Shown: positions 1 to 6,920 of the stretch, in pieces | Position numbering within the stretch: position 1 is the first letter of the stretch | Layout: every line of letters begins with the position of its first letter | From: JALYSX01 sp036510515 | Lineage (GTDB): Bacteria > Vulcanimicrobiota > Vulcanimicrobiia > Vulcanimicrobiales > Vulcanimicrobiaceae | DNA length: 16,323 nucleotides | Direction: 5' to 3' | Assembly: GCA_036510515.1 (NCBI GenBank) | Contig: DATCDS010000161.1 | Coordinates: 1-16,323, forward strand | The notes under the pieces: generated by a model | The model's input: only the letters and a program-made list of their open reading frames with translations | The model's database searches: none | What the model was told of the DNA's origin: nothing | Translations under genes and position numbers: made by a program

Positions 1-86
1 TCCTCTACGTCACGGCCGGCCGCTGCAAGGTCGAGGATCGTCTGCCGGAACTCAGGGGGATAGGATCGAGGATGCTTTTTTGCCAT
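1..86 (-). CDS. IS3-family transposase OrfA, N-terminal fragment (cut by window edge)
   Basis: Reading the minus strand from the ATG at 86-84 gives 28 codons that begin MAKKHPRSYPPEF and continue RQTILDLAAAGRDVE. This is the characteristic start of IS3 OrfA proteins (transposase_8 / PF01527): a basic leader, then [YF]xPEF[RK] leading into the first helix of the DNA-binding helix-turn-helix. OrfA binds the terminal repeats and is normally joined to the OrfB integrase core by a -1 frameshift. Nothing beyond the first helix is visible, so whether the element is intact cannot be judged. The open frame shows no internal stop. Confidence 0.7.
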   Translation of the reverse strand, partial: MAKKHPRSYPPEFRQTILDLAAAGRDVE

Positions 87-122
87 TGGATGGACCCTTC
101 TCGGCTAAGCCGAAAGTGTCCA
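1..122 (-). mobile_element. One end of an IS3-family insertion sequence
   Basis: On the minus strand an apparent IS end begins at 122 with TGGACACTTTCGGC, and 36 bases further in the first codons of an IS3-type orfA start. A TG-initiated terminal repeat just before orfA is the normal left-end layout of IS3 elements. The end holds a perfect short hairpin, TCGGC-TAA-GCCGA, at 101-113. The rest of the element, including its other end and any target duplication, lies outside the window, so the exact boundary is inferred from the TG...CA rule. The insertion sits 24 bases past the stop of the small membrane protein gene at 146-484. Confidence 0.65.
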
Positions 123-145
123 CCAAACCGAGCCAGCTTCAGAGA

Positions 146-484
146 CTATTCCTGTGGCTCATGTTCCCAGTGAAAATTCACCATCAAGAAGAGTTGAGGT
201 TGCCCAAGCGGAGTTGCAATGGTGGGAAACAGCGCCCCATTCCCAGTCGGCAACCCCTGGGCGTAGCGTGAGCTCTCAAAACCCCCCGTTAGTTGATGTG
301 TAAAGTTTGTGGCAACGATATTGGCTGATGCATTCCCAGAGAGTCGAATCGGAGAGCACGCAAACCTCGGATCGTGCGCGCACGCACGCTGGACCGAAGA
401 GAATCCAACCGCAAACCAAATGGCGAGCGTGACGATGGCGACGATTGCGACGCGTAGTACGTTGCGCCACGTGCGGCCTTTCAT
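146..484 (-). CDS. Small single-pass membrane protein, translationally coupled to the Rossmann/DUF2867 gene
   Basis: 112 residues with an ATG at 484 that overlaps the TGA of the upstream gene (ATGA at 484-481), which points to translational coupling. The N-terminus is basic (MKGRTWRN) and followed by one hydrophobic helix, about residues 9-28. The remainder is polar, with cysteines at two places (RACAHD, FACSP), so it probably faces the periplasm as a membrane-anchored or exported protein. I do not recognise a family. The last third is poorer in GC than its surroundings and ends 24 bases before the IS3 end, so the C-terminus could be remodelled. The coupling and the helix are visible; the role is unknown. 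Confidence 0.5.
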   Translation of the reverse strand: MKGRTWRNVLRVAIVAIVTLAIWFAVGFSSVQRACAHDPRFACSPIRLSGNASANIVATNFTHQLTGGFESSRYAQGLPTGNGALFPTIATPLGQPQLFLMVNFHWEHEPQE

Positions 485-1938
485 CGCGCGAATGCCTCGA
501 GCGCGGCCTGGGACGTTTCGGCTTGAAGCGCGATCTGGGAAACCAGGCCGCCGAAAATCAGGTCGTGGAATGGAGCCACCGAGTACCAGTAGAGAACCCC
601 AAGCAATCCGCGCGGCTCGAAGAAAGCCGTTTGCGTAAGCTTCGTTCGCTTGTCGCTGCGCGGCTCTGCCACGAACTCCAACCAGGCCCTACCCGGAAGC
701 TTCATTTCGGCGCGGAGCCGTAACAGCCGCTCCGGTTCGTAGGCGTCGACGCGCCAAAAATCGATCGCGTCGCCCAAACGCAGCTCGGTTGCGCTGCGTC
801 TGCCGCGCCGCAAGCCGATGCCACCGACGCAGCGATCCAAAAAGCCGCGCACTTTCCATAACAAATTGCCGTAAAGCCATCCGCGTTTGCCGCCCAGTTG
901 CGTAAATACCGTTGCAACCTGCTGCGGCGACGCGCTAGCGACGCGCTCCCTTCGATCGATGAGCATCCCTTCCCGAATGCCGGAGAATTGTTTTGGAAGC
1001 CTTCGCAAGTCGAACGCATCGAACCAGGTCGTCTCCGGGGCGCCCGCGCGATATCGATCCAACGCGTGCGATACCGCAGCATCGAAGCCTTCGGGCTCGA
1101 TTTGCGGGAAATCCCGACGGGCTGCCTCGTCGCAAACGACCACTTCGTTCTCCAACCCGAGAATCAGCGGCTGTGCGAGTCGCGCGGAAACTGGGGTAAC
1201 GAGGTGGACCCAGTACGACGACAGCCGCGGCGTAAAGAGCGGCACGATGATGACTCTGCGGTTGAGACCGCGCAGTCGTGCGTAACCTAGCATCATATCG
1301 CGATACGTTAAGACCTCCGCTCCGCCGATTTCGTAGACGATCGATGCCCCTAAAGGCAGGCCGAGTGCCGCGACGAGATATCGCAGGACGTCGCGGATGC
1401 CGATCGGTTGCGAGCGGGTCGTGACCCATCGAGGGGCTATCATCACGGGCAACCGTTCGGTGAGATAGCGCATCATTTCAAACGAAACGCTGCCGCTGCC
1501 GATGATCATCGCCGCGCGAAACTCTATCGTCTCAACGCCGCTCTCGCGCAGTACCTCGCCTACTTCGTGCCGACTTCGGAGGTGATGCGAAAGGGCCGCC
1601 CCGTCCTCCCCCAGACCGCCCAAATATACGATGCGCCTTACGCCGCACGCGCGGGCGGCTTCCCCGAACGCCATCGCCGCGTCGTGATCGCGCTGCGCGA
1701 ATGTTGACGAATCACTCATCGAATGAACCAGATAGTAGGCCGCGTCCACGCCCTCGCACGCCGCGCGCAAGGCGTCTTCCTGGAACAGGTCGCCCTCCAT
1801 CACCTCGGCACCGGGGAATCTTCCCTCGAGCCGCGCGGCGTTTCTGGCCAGACAGCGCACGGCGTAGCCCGCGGCGAGCAAACGAGGCACGAGGCGGCCG
1901 CCGATATAACCGGTCGATCCCGTCACTAGAACCCTCAC
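481..1938 (-). CDS. NAD(P)-binding Rossmann-fold protein with C-terminal DUF2867 domain
   Basis: 485 residues, GTG start with an ideal AAGGAGGT at 1950-1943. The N-terminus VLVTGSTGYIGGRL (glycines at 7, 10, 13) is the dinucleotide-binding loop of NmrA-like / atypical short-chain dehydrogenases. A D-x-x-Y-Y-L-V-H-S-M segment follows the fourth strand, as in this subfamily. Roughly residues 330-480 match the DUF2867 pattern, ending in a WYSVAPFHDLIFGG-type stretch. Two-domain proteins of about 480 residues with this layout are widespread and mostly uncharacterised; suggested roles are redox or quinone/lipid metabolism. No catalytic Y-x-x-x-K can be assigned with confidence, so it may bind the cofactor without classical SDR chemistry. 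It forms a unit with the small membrane protein downstream. Confidence 0.88.
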   Translation of the reverse strand: MRVLVTGSTGYIGGRLVPRLLAAGYAVRCLARNAARLEGRFPGAEVMEGDLFQEDALRAACEGVDAAYYLVHSMSDSSTFAQRDHDAAMAFGEAARACGVRRIVYLGGLGEDGAALSHHLRSRHEVGEVLRESGVETIEFRAAMIIGSGSVSFEMMRYLTERLPVMIAPRWVTTRSQPIGIRDVLRYLVAALGLPLGASIVYEIGGAEVLTYRDMMLGYARLRGLNRRVIIVPLFTPRLSSYWVHLVTPVSARLAQPLILGLENEVVVCDEAARRDFPQIEPEGFDAAVSHALDRYRAGAPETTWFDAFDLRRLPKQFSGIREGMLIDRRERVASASPQQVATVFTQLGGKRGWLYGNLLWKVRGFLDRCVGGIGLRRGRRSATELRLGDAIDFWRVDAYEPERLLRLRAEMKLPGRAWLEFVAEPRSDKRTKLTQTAFFEPRGLLGVLYWYSVAPFHDLIFGGLVSQIALQAETSQAALEAFAR

Positions 1939-1942
1939 GAAT

Positions 1943-1950
1943 ACCTCCTT
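1943..1950 (-). promoter_or_regulatory. Strong Shine-Dalgarno sequence deciding the GTG start at 1938
   Basis: The minus strand reads AAGGAGGT followed by ATTC and then GTG. The core is a full anti-16S match at normal spacing, which fixes the non-ATG start of the Rossmann/DUF2867 gene. Confidence 0.85.
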
Positions 1951-2040
1951 GATTACCTTGGAGCGCCTTCTTTGCCTGAGGCAGCGGCTGAGCTAGTATC
2001 CGGGATTCCCCATATGGCCGTCAGCCGGTGGCGGGGCGGT

Positions 2041-2559
2041 CTAAAACGTCATCGTTACGGTAACGGTGTCGGCATAGACGCCGACGGAAACGTCGTTCGC
2101 CCCGCCCGCCACGGCCTTCGGAATGTTGCCGTAGACCGTCGCGCTCCACGCGACGTTGTTGCTACAGCAGCCGCTGGCCAATTGGACTGTCGCCGTCGAG
2201 TTCGTGCCGTCGCCCCAGATGGTGCTGTACGTCGCAGAAGTGTATAGATTGTACTGCAGGAGATCGGCCGAGTACCCCGTCGAGCAAGCGCCCGACGCGC
2301 ACGCCATCTTGCGAGGGCTGAAGACCGTCGAGTGCAAGCCCTTGTTCAATGAGATGATCGGGCGCGTACTGTTGCTCGCGCCGGACGTGCAAACGCCCTG
2401 AATCGAGCCCGTAATTGCCAGCGCCGGGCCGTACACGTCGAAGTTGCCGAAGGCGATGCTTGCAGAGCTGAATTGGCACGACGCCGCGGCGTCGGCTCTC
2501 GTATGCGCGAGCGCGAAGAACGCAAGGGCCGCGACCGCGACGATTAGGCCTTTTGCCAT
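2041..2559 (-). CDS. Spore coat U (Csu-type) pilin, last gene of the pilus operon; candidate tip subunit
   Basis: 172 residues from the ATG at 2559, preceded by GAGGGA; an in-frame upstream extension to 2655 would lie inside the usher gene and spoil the signal peptide. Signal peptide MAKGLIVAVAALAFFALAHT, cleaved near ADA. The mature part shows the SCPU fold pattern: C-x-F-x(5)-FGNFDVY, GVCTSGA, LQYNLYT, then the C-terminal strand YADTVTVTMTF, ending in an aromatic residue for chaperone recognition. The position after chaperone and usher is that of csuE, the tip adhesin. CsuE is however a two-domain protein of about 340 residues, while this has a single domain. It has six cysteines (CQF, GVC, MAC, GAC, CC), more than the other pilins here, and may be stabilised by extra disulfides. 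Confidence 0.85.
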   Translation of the reverse strand: MAKGLIVAVAALAFFALAHTRADAAASCQFSSASIAFGNFDVYGPALAITGSIQGVCTSGASNSTRPIISLNKGLHSTVFSPRKMACASGACSTGYSADLLQYNLYTSATYSTIWGDGTNSTATVQLASGCCSNNVAWSATVYGNIPKAVAGGANDVSVGVYADTVTVTMTF

Positions 2560-2576
2560 CACTGTTCCCTCGTTAT

Positions 2577-4880
2577 TCAATGTACGATACACTCCAGCGT
2601 TCCGAGATTCACCATCTGCTCCGACGTCGACGGAGCGATGAATTTGAAATCGCACGTTCCTTCAGCGAAAACCGCTCGTGCGGAGTACACGCCGGGCGGG
2701 ACGTTTTCGAAATAGAACTCGCCGTGCAGGCCCAGCGGTGAATCATCTTGATGCGTGTGCGACGAGATCGTGAAATCGCCGTACTTGGGCTCGATTTCCC
2801 GGCCTCCCATGCGAACCAGCACTTTACCGTGCAGCGCGTGCAAGCGTTGCACCGGAAAAACGACGACGGCACCGGCGCGCTGTGGCGGAGCGACAATCTG
2901 CTGGACGGTTTGCAAACTGGCGTTCAGCGGCGCGTCGGCGTCCTCTATGCGCAGCGGATTGCCGTAGTCCGCCAGCAAGTTCGGCACGAGCACGCGGCCC
3001 TGGCGATTCGTGCGCCCGGCGTCCTGATTGTCGAGATAGACGCGTAAGCCCGCGACGCCTGGAACCTCGACCAGCGCATACGAGCCGGTGATGGGCGGCG
3101 CCGGATACACGCCACCGCCGATGAATGCGACGCTGCCGGCGACGCGAATCGCATCGCTGAACCCGGCGTTGCGGACGGCGCTGTAGTCGACGTCGTAGGT
3201 GCCGTAATTGCTGAGTTCCGTAAACGAACCGTTGAGCAAGCCCAATCTCGGATCGTAATTCGCCACGTAGCCGAATCCGTAGTTACCGCCGGCAGACGTC
3301 TGTTGTACTTGCAGGTTGACGTCGCCTCCGGACGCCGAATCCGAGCGTGAGTTCAGCGTGGCCATCGTGCGACCGAACGTTTTATTCAAACTCACCACGA
3401 TGCTGTTGCGCGGGCCGGTCGTGCCGGTATCGCGTTCAGCGGTGAGGATCAGGTTCAGGTTGCCCGGAAGCACCGTCGAACCGGTGAGCGACATCTGCGT
3501 AAGCGTTCCGCTGTCGCGGTCTACGCTACGGTTGTAGGCGAGTGCCAGACTGCTGCGCGAGCCGACGGTTTGCGTGGCAAAGACGGAGAGCGCCAGCAGT
3601 GGCCGGTCGGCGCTCGCGCGCTGGCTGACGTTGGCATAATTGTCGCTTTGGTGTAGCAGCGAAATCCCCATGCCGAAGCGTGGCTCCGAATAACTGTATC
3701 CGAGCGAGAACGCCGACCCGTACGTGCCCGTGTCGCGGCTGATCGCTCCCGCAGCATGCAGCACACCGACGCGCAAACGCAGGTCGGCCGAGGGCCCAAA
3801 ACTGTAGAGATGCGGCAACGCTTCGAAGCGCGCGCCGGCGGTCAGCGAATCCGTCACACCCAAGCGATAACGGCCCATCACGACGCCCGGACCATACGAA
3901 TCGTTGAGCGCGAACGGTTGCGGACGCAACAATCCGCCGGCGTACTGAAAGTCGGTTTGCCCGCGCACCAGCAGGTCCGTGACGGTGTAGTACGACTGCG
4001 AGTACGTCTGCACGTGGCCCAGCGCATCGGTGACGACGACGCTGGTGAACGCGCTGCCGTTGGTCACGGGCACCTGGCTTAGATTGAAGTTTCCCGGCGG
4101 CAGATCGATGCGCCGCACCAAGATGCCGTTGACGTAGACGTCGGCGACCGCCGGCGCGGTGACCGCGCCGCTGAGGCTGGGCAGTGGATAATGGATCGCA
4201 TACGGATCGAGATCGAACGCGCGCGTGCTGCCGAACCCTCCGATGAACGCGCTGCCGCCCAAGTCGTCCGTCGAGGCAATCAGATCGCCGTACACACGCC
4301 GCAGCGAGTGCGCGCGGTCGTCCATTTGATCGTACGAGAGCCCGCGGCGCAGCGGCAGACCGGACTGCGCGCTGAACGACGTGTACAGTGAATCTTGCCC
4401 CGCCGTGTAAACGCCCTCGACGAAGCCCGAGCCGAACCCCGAGCTCGTCGTACTCAGCGCGTAGTTGAGAAAGGCGCTGCGATCGCTCGTGTACTCGATC
4501 TTCGCGGGACGCGTGGAGCTCAAATTCAGGGAAAGGCTGCCGAGATGCGTCGCCGCAATCGTAATCGACAGCGTAAGGGCATCTTTATCGAGCGTGTAAG
4601 TGACGGCCGGTGCTAGCGAATCCAGCGAAAAGTAGAGTACTCCTCTGATCGTTTCGCGCGTGCCGCCCAAACCGTGCACGCCGGCCTGCTCCAACGCCGA
4701 AATTGGAATCAGCACGTCGTTCGCGCGAAAAACCGCGACGGTTTCGCCCTGGTCCAGCGTATTCACACTTAACGTGACGAAAGCGCGCACGTCACCGGCG
4801 GCATCGGCGGCGGCGAAGGTTGGCAAGAGGGCCATAGCGATCGCGACGAACGCGCTTAGCGCCCGGTACCGGAGGTACAC
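2577..4880 (-). CDS. csuD: Fimbrial outer-membrane usher (CsuD-like)
   Basis: 767 residues, somewhat shorter than CsuD of Acinetobacter (about 830). GTG start at 4880, overlapping the chaperone gene by 25 bases; no clear Shine-Dalgarno sequence, so coupling is likely. Signal peptide RALSAFVAIAMALLPTFAAA. Domains in order: N-terminal chaperone-binding domain (about 28-115), beta-barrel, plug domain inserted in it (about 232-300, including VADVYVNGILVRRIDLPPG), the rest of the barrel (to about 600), and C-terminal domains from about 600 (VAGLRVYLDNQDAGRTNRQG). Two cysteines near the end (GTCDF, LECIVH) could form a disulfide. The usher accepts chaperone-subunit complexes and polymerises the pilus through its pore. 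It is the strongest sign that the organism has an outer membrane. Confidence 0.93.
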   Translation of the reverse strand: MYLRYRALSAFVAIAMALLPTFAAADAAGDVRAFVTLSVNTLDQGETVAVFRANDVLIPISALEQAGVHGLGGTRETIRGVLYFSLDSLAPAVTYTLDKDALTLSITIAATHLGSLSLNLSSTRPAKIEYTSDRSAFLNYALSTTSSGFGSGFVEGVYTAGQDSLYTSFSAQSGLPLRRGLSYDQMDDRAHSLRRVYGDLIASTDDLGGSAFIGGFGSTRAFDLDPYAIHYPLPSLSGAVTAPAVADVYVNGILVRRIDLPPGNFNLSQVPVTNGSAFTSVVVTDALGHVQTYSQSYYTVTDLLVRGQTDFQYAGGLLRPQPFALNDSYGPGVVMGRYRLGVTDSLTAGARFEALPHLYSFGPSADLRLRVGVLHAAGAISRDTGTYGSAFSLGYSYSEPRFGMGISLLHQSDNYANVSQRASADRPLLALSVFATQTVGSRSSLALAYNRSVDRDSGTLTQMSLTGSTVLPGNLNLILTAERDTGTTGPRNSIVVSLNKTFGRTMATLNSRSDSASGGDVNLQVQQTSAGGNYGFGYVANYDPRLGLLNGSFTELSNYGTYDVDYSAVRNAGFSDAIRVAGSVAFIGGGVYPAPPITGSYALVEVPGVAGLRVYLDNQDAGRTNRQGRVLVPNLLADYGNPLRIEDADAPLNASLQTVQQIVAPPQRAGAVVVFPVQRLHALHGKVLVRMGGREIEPKYGDFTISSHTHQDDSPLGLHGEFYFENVPPGVYSARAVFAEGTCDFKFIAPSTSEQMVNLGTLECIVH

Positions 4881-5638
4881 TGCTTGCGCAAGCTCGAAAC
4901 GGAATTCGAAAACGAGGGTGCGTCGGTGCGGACGCCGACGGTCACCGAAGTCATCGCCTCACAGGCTGCCTTGGGCAGTTTGATCGCGTAGCGGCGCACC
5001 CCACCGGCGAGGACGTACCACCCGTCGACATTTCTGGTGAACACCGAGGCGCCGGCGGGGTTTCTGCCGACCACGTGCACCTGAGCAATAGAAAAATGCG
5101 TGTTGCCCGTGTTCACGACGTCGAAGTCGAGCGACCCATCGTTTACCGCGATGTTCTGCACGGCCCCGCTGACTTGGCGCTGCGAGGTCGGGTTCAGGAA
5201 CACCGGGATGCCGATCTTCATGCGGATGTTGAGGGTCGCCCCCGCCTTGGCCGTGACCGCCTGCAGCGAGGGCAACTCCTCGAGAAAGATTCGAAAGGTG
5301 CTCTCGTGCGGACCTTGCGCCGCGGTGGTACCAACGCGGATACGGCGCGTTTCGCCCGGATCCAACGTGAGCAGCTGCGGAAAGATGACGAGATCGTCGC
5401 TCGGCGCGAGCTCGATTTGCCCGGAAGCACTCTGCTGCCAGGCGAAGCCCGTAACTTGCAGCCGCAAGGTGGAACTGCTCTGGTTGGCGACCGCGATTGT
5501 GGCGCTCGTGCCGGTGCGCGAAAGAGAAACGACGATCGGATCGACCGAAAACGTCGCGGCCGCAGCTACCGAGCCGAAGGTCAGGAACGCCGCGAGTGCG
5601 GTGGACAGAAAGCGGAGTTTAGAAATTGATGGTTTCAA
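4856..5638 (-). CDS. csuC: Periplasmic pilus chaperone (CsuC-like, PapD family)
   Basis: 260 residues from a TTG at 5638, which places the signal peptide (KPSISKLRFLSTALAAFLTF...AAA) at the N-terminus. An in-frame ATG at 5713 would add 25 arginine-rich residues inside the upstream gene and is less likely. The immunoglobulin-like first domain shows the family pattern: FSVDPIVVSLS (30-40), FPQLLTLDPGETRRIRVG (86-103), then ESTFRIFLEELP. The second domain is looser, with one cysteine in KAACEAM and one near the end. It folds pilins by donating a strand and carries them to the usher. It overlaps the 92-residue mini-subunit gene by 20 bases upstream and the usher gene by 25 bases downstream. Confidence 0.9.
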   Translation of the reverse strand: MKPSISKLRFLSTALAAFLTFGSVAAAATFSVDPIVVSLSRTGTSATIAVANQSSSTLRLQVTGFAWQQSASGQIELAPSDDLVIFPQLLTLDPGETRRIRVGTTAAQGPHESTFRIFLEELPSLQAVTAKAGATLNIRMKIGIPVFLNPTSQRQVSGAVQNIAVNDGSLDFDVVNTGNTHFSIAQVHVVGRNPAGASVFTRNVDGWYVLAGGVRRYAIKLPKAACEAMTSVTVGVRTDAPSFSNSVSSLRKQCTSGTGR

Positions 5639-5897
5639 GATACGCCCCGTCCTGTGCGGTGGCGCCGGATTCCGTAAGAACCGGCGCCACCGACGCACTG
5701 CAATCGGAAACAAAGGAACTCGCCGTTAGGACTGGGTTCGCGTGGCCGTCCACGGAAACATTCGATGGGGTCTCGAATTGGCAGTTCTCCGGGACCGTGG
5801 CATGGACTCCTACCCGGATCGTAACCTGGCCGGCGGATGCTTGTCCAGGGCACAATAAGGCGAAGGCAAGCGCCGCGCCGGCGACCGGCTGGCGCAT
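5619..5897 (-). CDS. Small exported pilin-like protein (92 residues), possibly a reduced SCPU subunit
   Basis: Starts at the ATG in the last copy of a 20-bp tandem repeat. Signal peptide RQPVAGAALAFALLCPGQASA, then VTIRVGVHATVPENCQF, which resembles the first strand and first cysteine of the neighbouring pilins (LLITASVPANCVV). A second cysteine follows (VSDCS), and the end is YLETINF, similar to the pilin C-terminal YLDTVLAMVNF. The middle of the SCPU fold (FGxYxP, CTKGA, the LQYxIYT strand, YGRIPGG) is missing, so it is about half the normal size. It lies where csuB lies in Csu operons. It may be a degenerate pilin or a small capping/terminating subunit; the role is inference. The reading frame is intact, with pilin-like hydrophobic patterning. 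Confidence 0.6.
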   Translation of the reverse strand: MRQPVAGAALAFALLCPGQASAGQVTIRVGVHATVPENCQFETPSNVSVDGHANPVLTASSFVSDCSASVAPVLTESGATAQDGAYLETINF

Positions 5898-5940
5898 CAG
5901 GCGACCGGCAGGCGCATTAGGCGACCGGCAGGCGCATCAG
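5881..5940 (-). repeat. Three tandem 20-bp repeats across a stop/start junction
   Basis: On the minus strand three units follow without spacers: CTGATGCGCCTGCCGGTCGC (5940-5921), CTAATGCGCCTGCCGGTCGC (5920-5901) and CTGATGCGCCAGCCGGTCGC (5900-5881); each differs from the consensus by at most one base. The first TGA is the stop of the pilin at 5937-6428; the last ATG starts the 92-residue gene at 5897. Because 20 is not a multiple of three, each copy changes frame: ATG at 5937 gives MRLPVA then TAA, the overlapping ATG at 5917 gives MRLPVA then TGA, and the overlapping ATG at 5897 opens the gene. Every step is a one-base TGATG or TAATG overlap. Confidence 0.95.
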
Positions 5941-6428
5941 AAGTTGACCATGGCCAGGACCGTGTCCAGGTAGGTCCCCGGAGGGGCTTGTTGCCCTCCG
6001 TTGATGCGGCCGTAGAATGCAAGGGTGACGGGTTGGTTCGTCTGTGAAGTGTAGGAGACGGTGTTGATCTGGTTCCACACCGTCGAACGCGCAGGCGAGG
6101 TGTAGATGTCGTACTGCAGCGCACCCGGGCCGCTGCTCCGAGTCATTTGGCGATGTGCGCCTCTGTGCGTGAGCCCGTTGCCGAGCGCGATCCTCACGCC
6201 CGACGCTCCTTTGGTGCAGGCGACCTGCAGCGCGTTGGCGGTGACGTCGAGCGGAGCGGTTTGCGCCGCGGGATTATAGACACCGAAGTCAACGTCCATA
6301 TGCGAACCGACGACGCAGTTCGCCGGTACCGATGCGGTGATCAACAACGTTTGGGACTGCGTCACGCCGAACGCCGGTGCGAGCGCCAGTGCGCACAACA
6401 ACGCGCACAACGAAGCCGCGCGTTTCAA
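5937..6428 (-). CDS. Spore coat U (Csu-type) pilin subunit
   Basis: 163 residues. The start is a TTG that overlaps the stop of the upstream pilin (TTGA at 6428-6425), so it is probably translated by coupling. Signal peptide KRAASLCALLCALALAPAFG. SCPU marks: SVPANC, VDFGVYNPA, VACTKGASGVRIALGNGL, LQYDIYTSPARSTVW, FYGRINGGQ, and the final strand YLDTVLAMVNF. Two mature cysteines form the usual disulfide pair. Subunits of this family polymerise by donor-strand exchange. It is closest in layout to the gene just upstream (both 163 residues), which suggests duplication. Its stop codon lies in the first unit of the 20-bp tandem repeat. Confidence 0.88.
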   Translation of the reverse strand: MKRAASLCALLCALALAPAFGVTQSQTLLITASVPANCVVGSHMDVDFGVYNPAAQTAPLDVTANALQVACTKGASGVRIALGNGLTHRGAHRQMTRSSGPGALQYDIYTSPARSTVWNQINTVSYTSQTNQPVTLAFYGRINGGQQAPPGTYLDTVLAMVNF

Positions 6429-6916
6429 AAGTTCACCGTGGCGGTGACCGTGTCGGCGTAGCTGACGTTGATGTACGCGTCCTGACCGCCGGGAATGCGT
6501 CCGTACACGGGCTGTGCACTTGCCGCCATGGAGCTGGAACTATAAGAAACCCTGTTCGTCGAGTTCCACACCGTGGACCGCCCGGGGGTCGTATAGATTT
6601 CGTATTGCAAAGTATGCGTTCCATCGCTCAAGTAGCGATCGGGATTGACGTAGTGTAAACCGTTGTCGAGTCCGATTGTGACGTTGGGTGCGCCGCGCGT
6701 GCACGAAACGGACAGTGCATTGGGTGAGACGTCCAGCGGACTCAACGCCGTGTGATTCGCTACCACCGGATCGTACGTCCCGAATGCGAGCGCAACGGGG
6801 TTGGTAACCGTGCACTTCGCGATAACCGTCGCGCCGACTGCCATGCTCGTGGACTGCGGACTGGCTCCGCCGACCAACACCAGGGCAAGCACGAGCAGCG
6901 GCACACGCTGCTGCAT
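6425..6916 (-). CDS. Spore coat U (Csu-type) pilin subunit
   Basis: 163 residues from the ATG at 6916, four bases after the TAA of the preceding pilin. Signal peptide QQRVPLLVLALVLVGGAS. SCPU marks in order: VIAKCTV, LAFGTYDPV, VSCTRGAPNVTIGLDNGL, LQYEIYTTPGRSTVW, VYGRIPGGQDA, and the terminal strand YADTVTATVNF. Two mature cysteines. The chaperone-usher partners are encoded in the same unit. It ends in an overlap with the TTG of the next pilin gene. Whether this or the first pilin is the main shaft subunit cannot be told from the sequence. Confidence 0.9.
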   Translation of the reverse strand: MQQRVPLLVLALVLVGGASPQSTSMAVGATVIAKCTVTNPVALAFGTYDPVVANHTALSPLDVSPNALSVSCTRGAPNVTIGLDNGLHYVNPDRYLSDGTHTLQYEIYTTPGRSTVWNSTNRVSYSSSSMAASAQPVYGRIPGGQDAYINVSYADTVTATVNF

Positions 6917-6920
6917 CGCC

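Noticed and set aside
2560..2655. N-terminal extension of the last pilin to the ATG at 2655
   Set aside because: It lies inside the usher gene and would bury the signal peptide; ATG 2559 has GAGGGA upstream.
4395..4616. Several plus-strand open frames inside the usher gene
   Set aside because: Arginine-rich complements of the usher reading frame, which has clear domain matches throughout.
5881..5940. Short tandem repeat read as a CRISPR remnant
   Set aside because: The units follow directly without spacers and coincide with stop/start codons.
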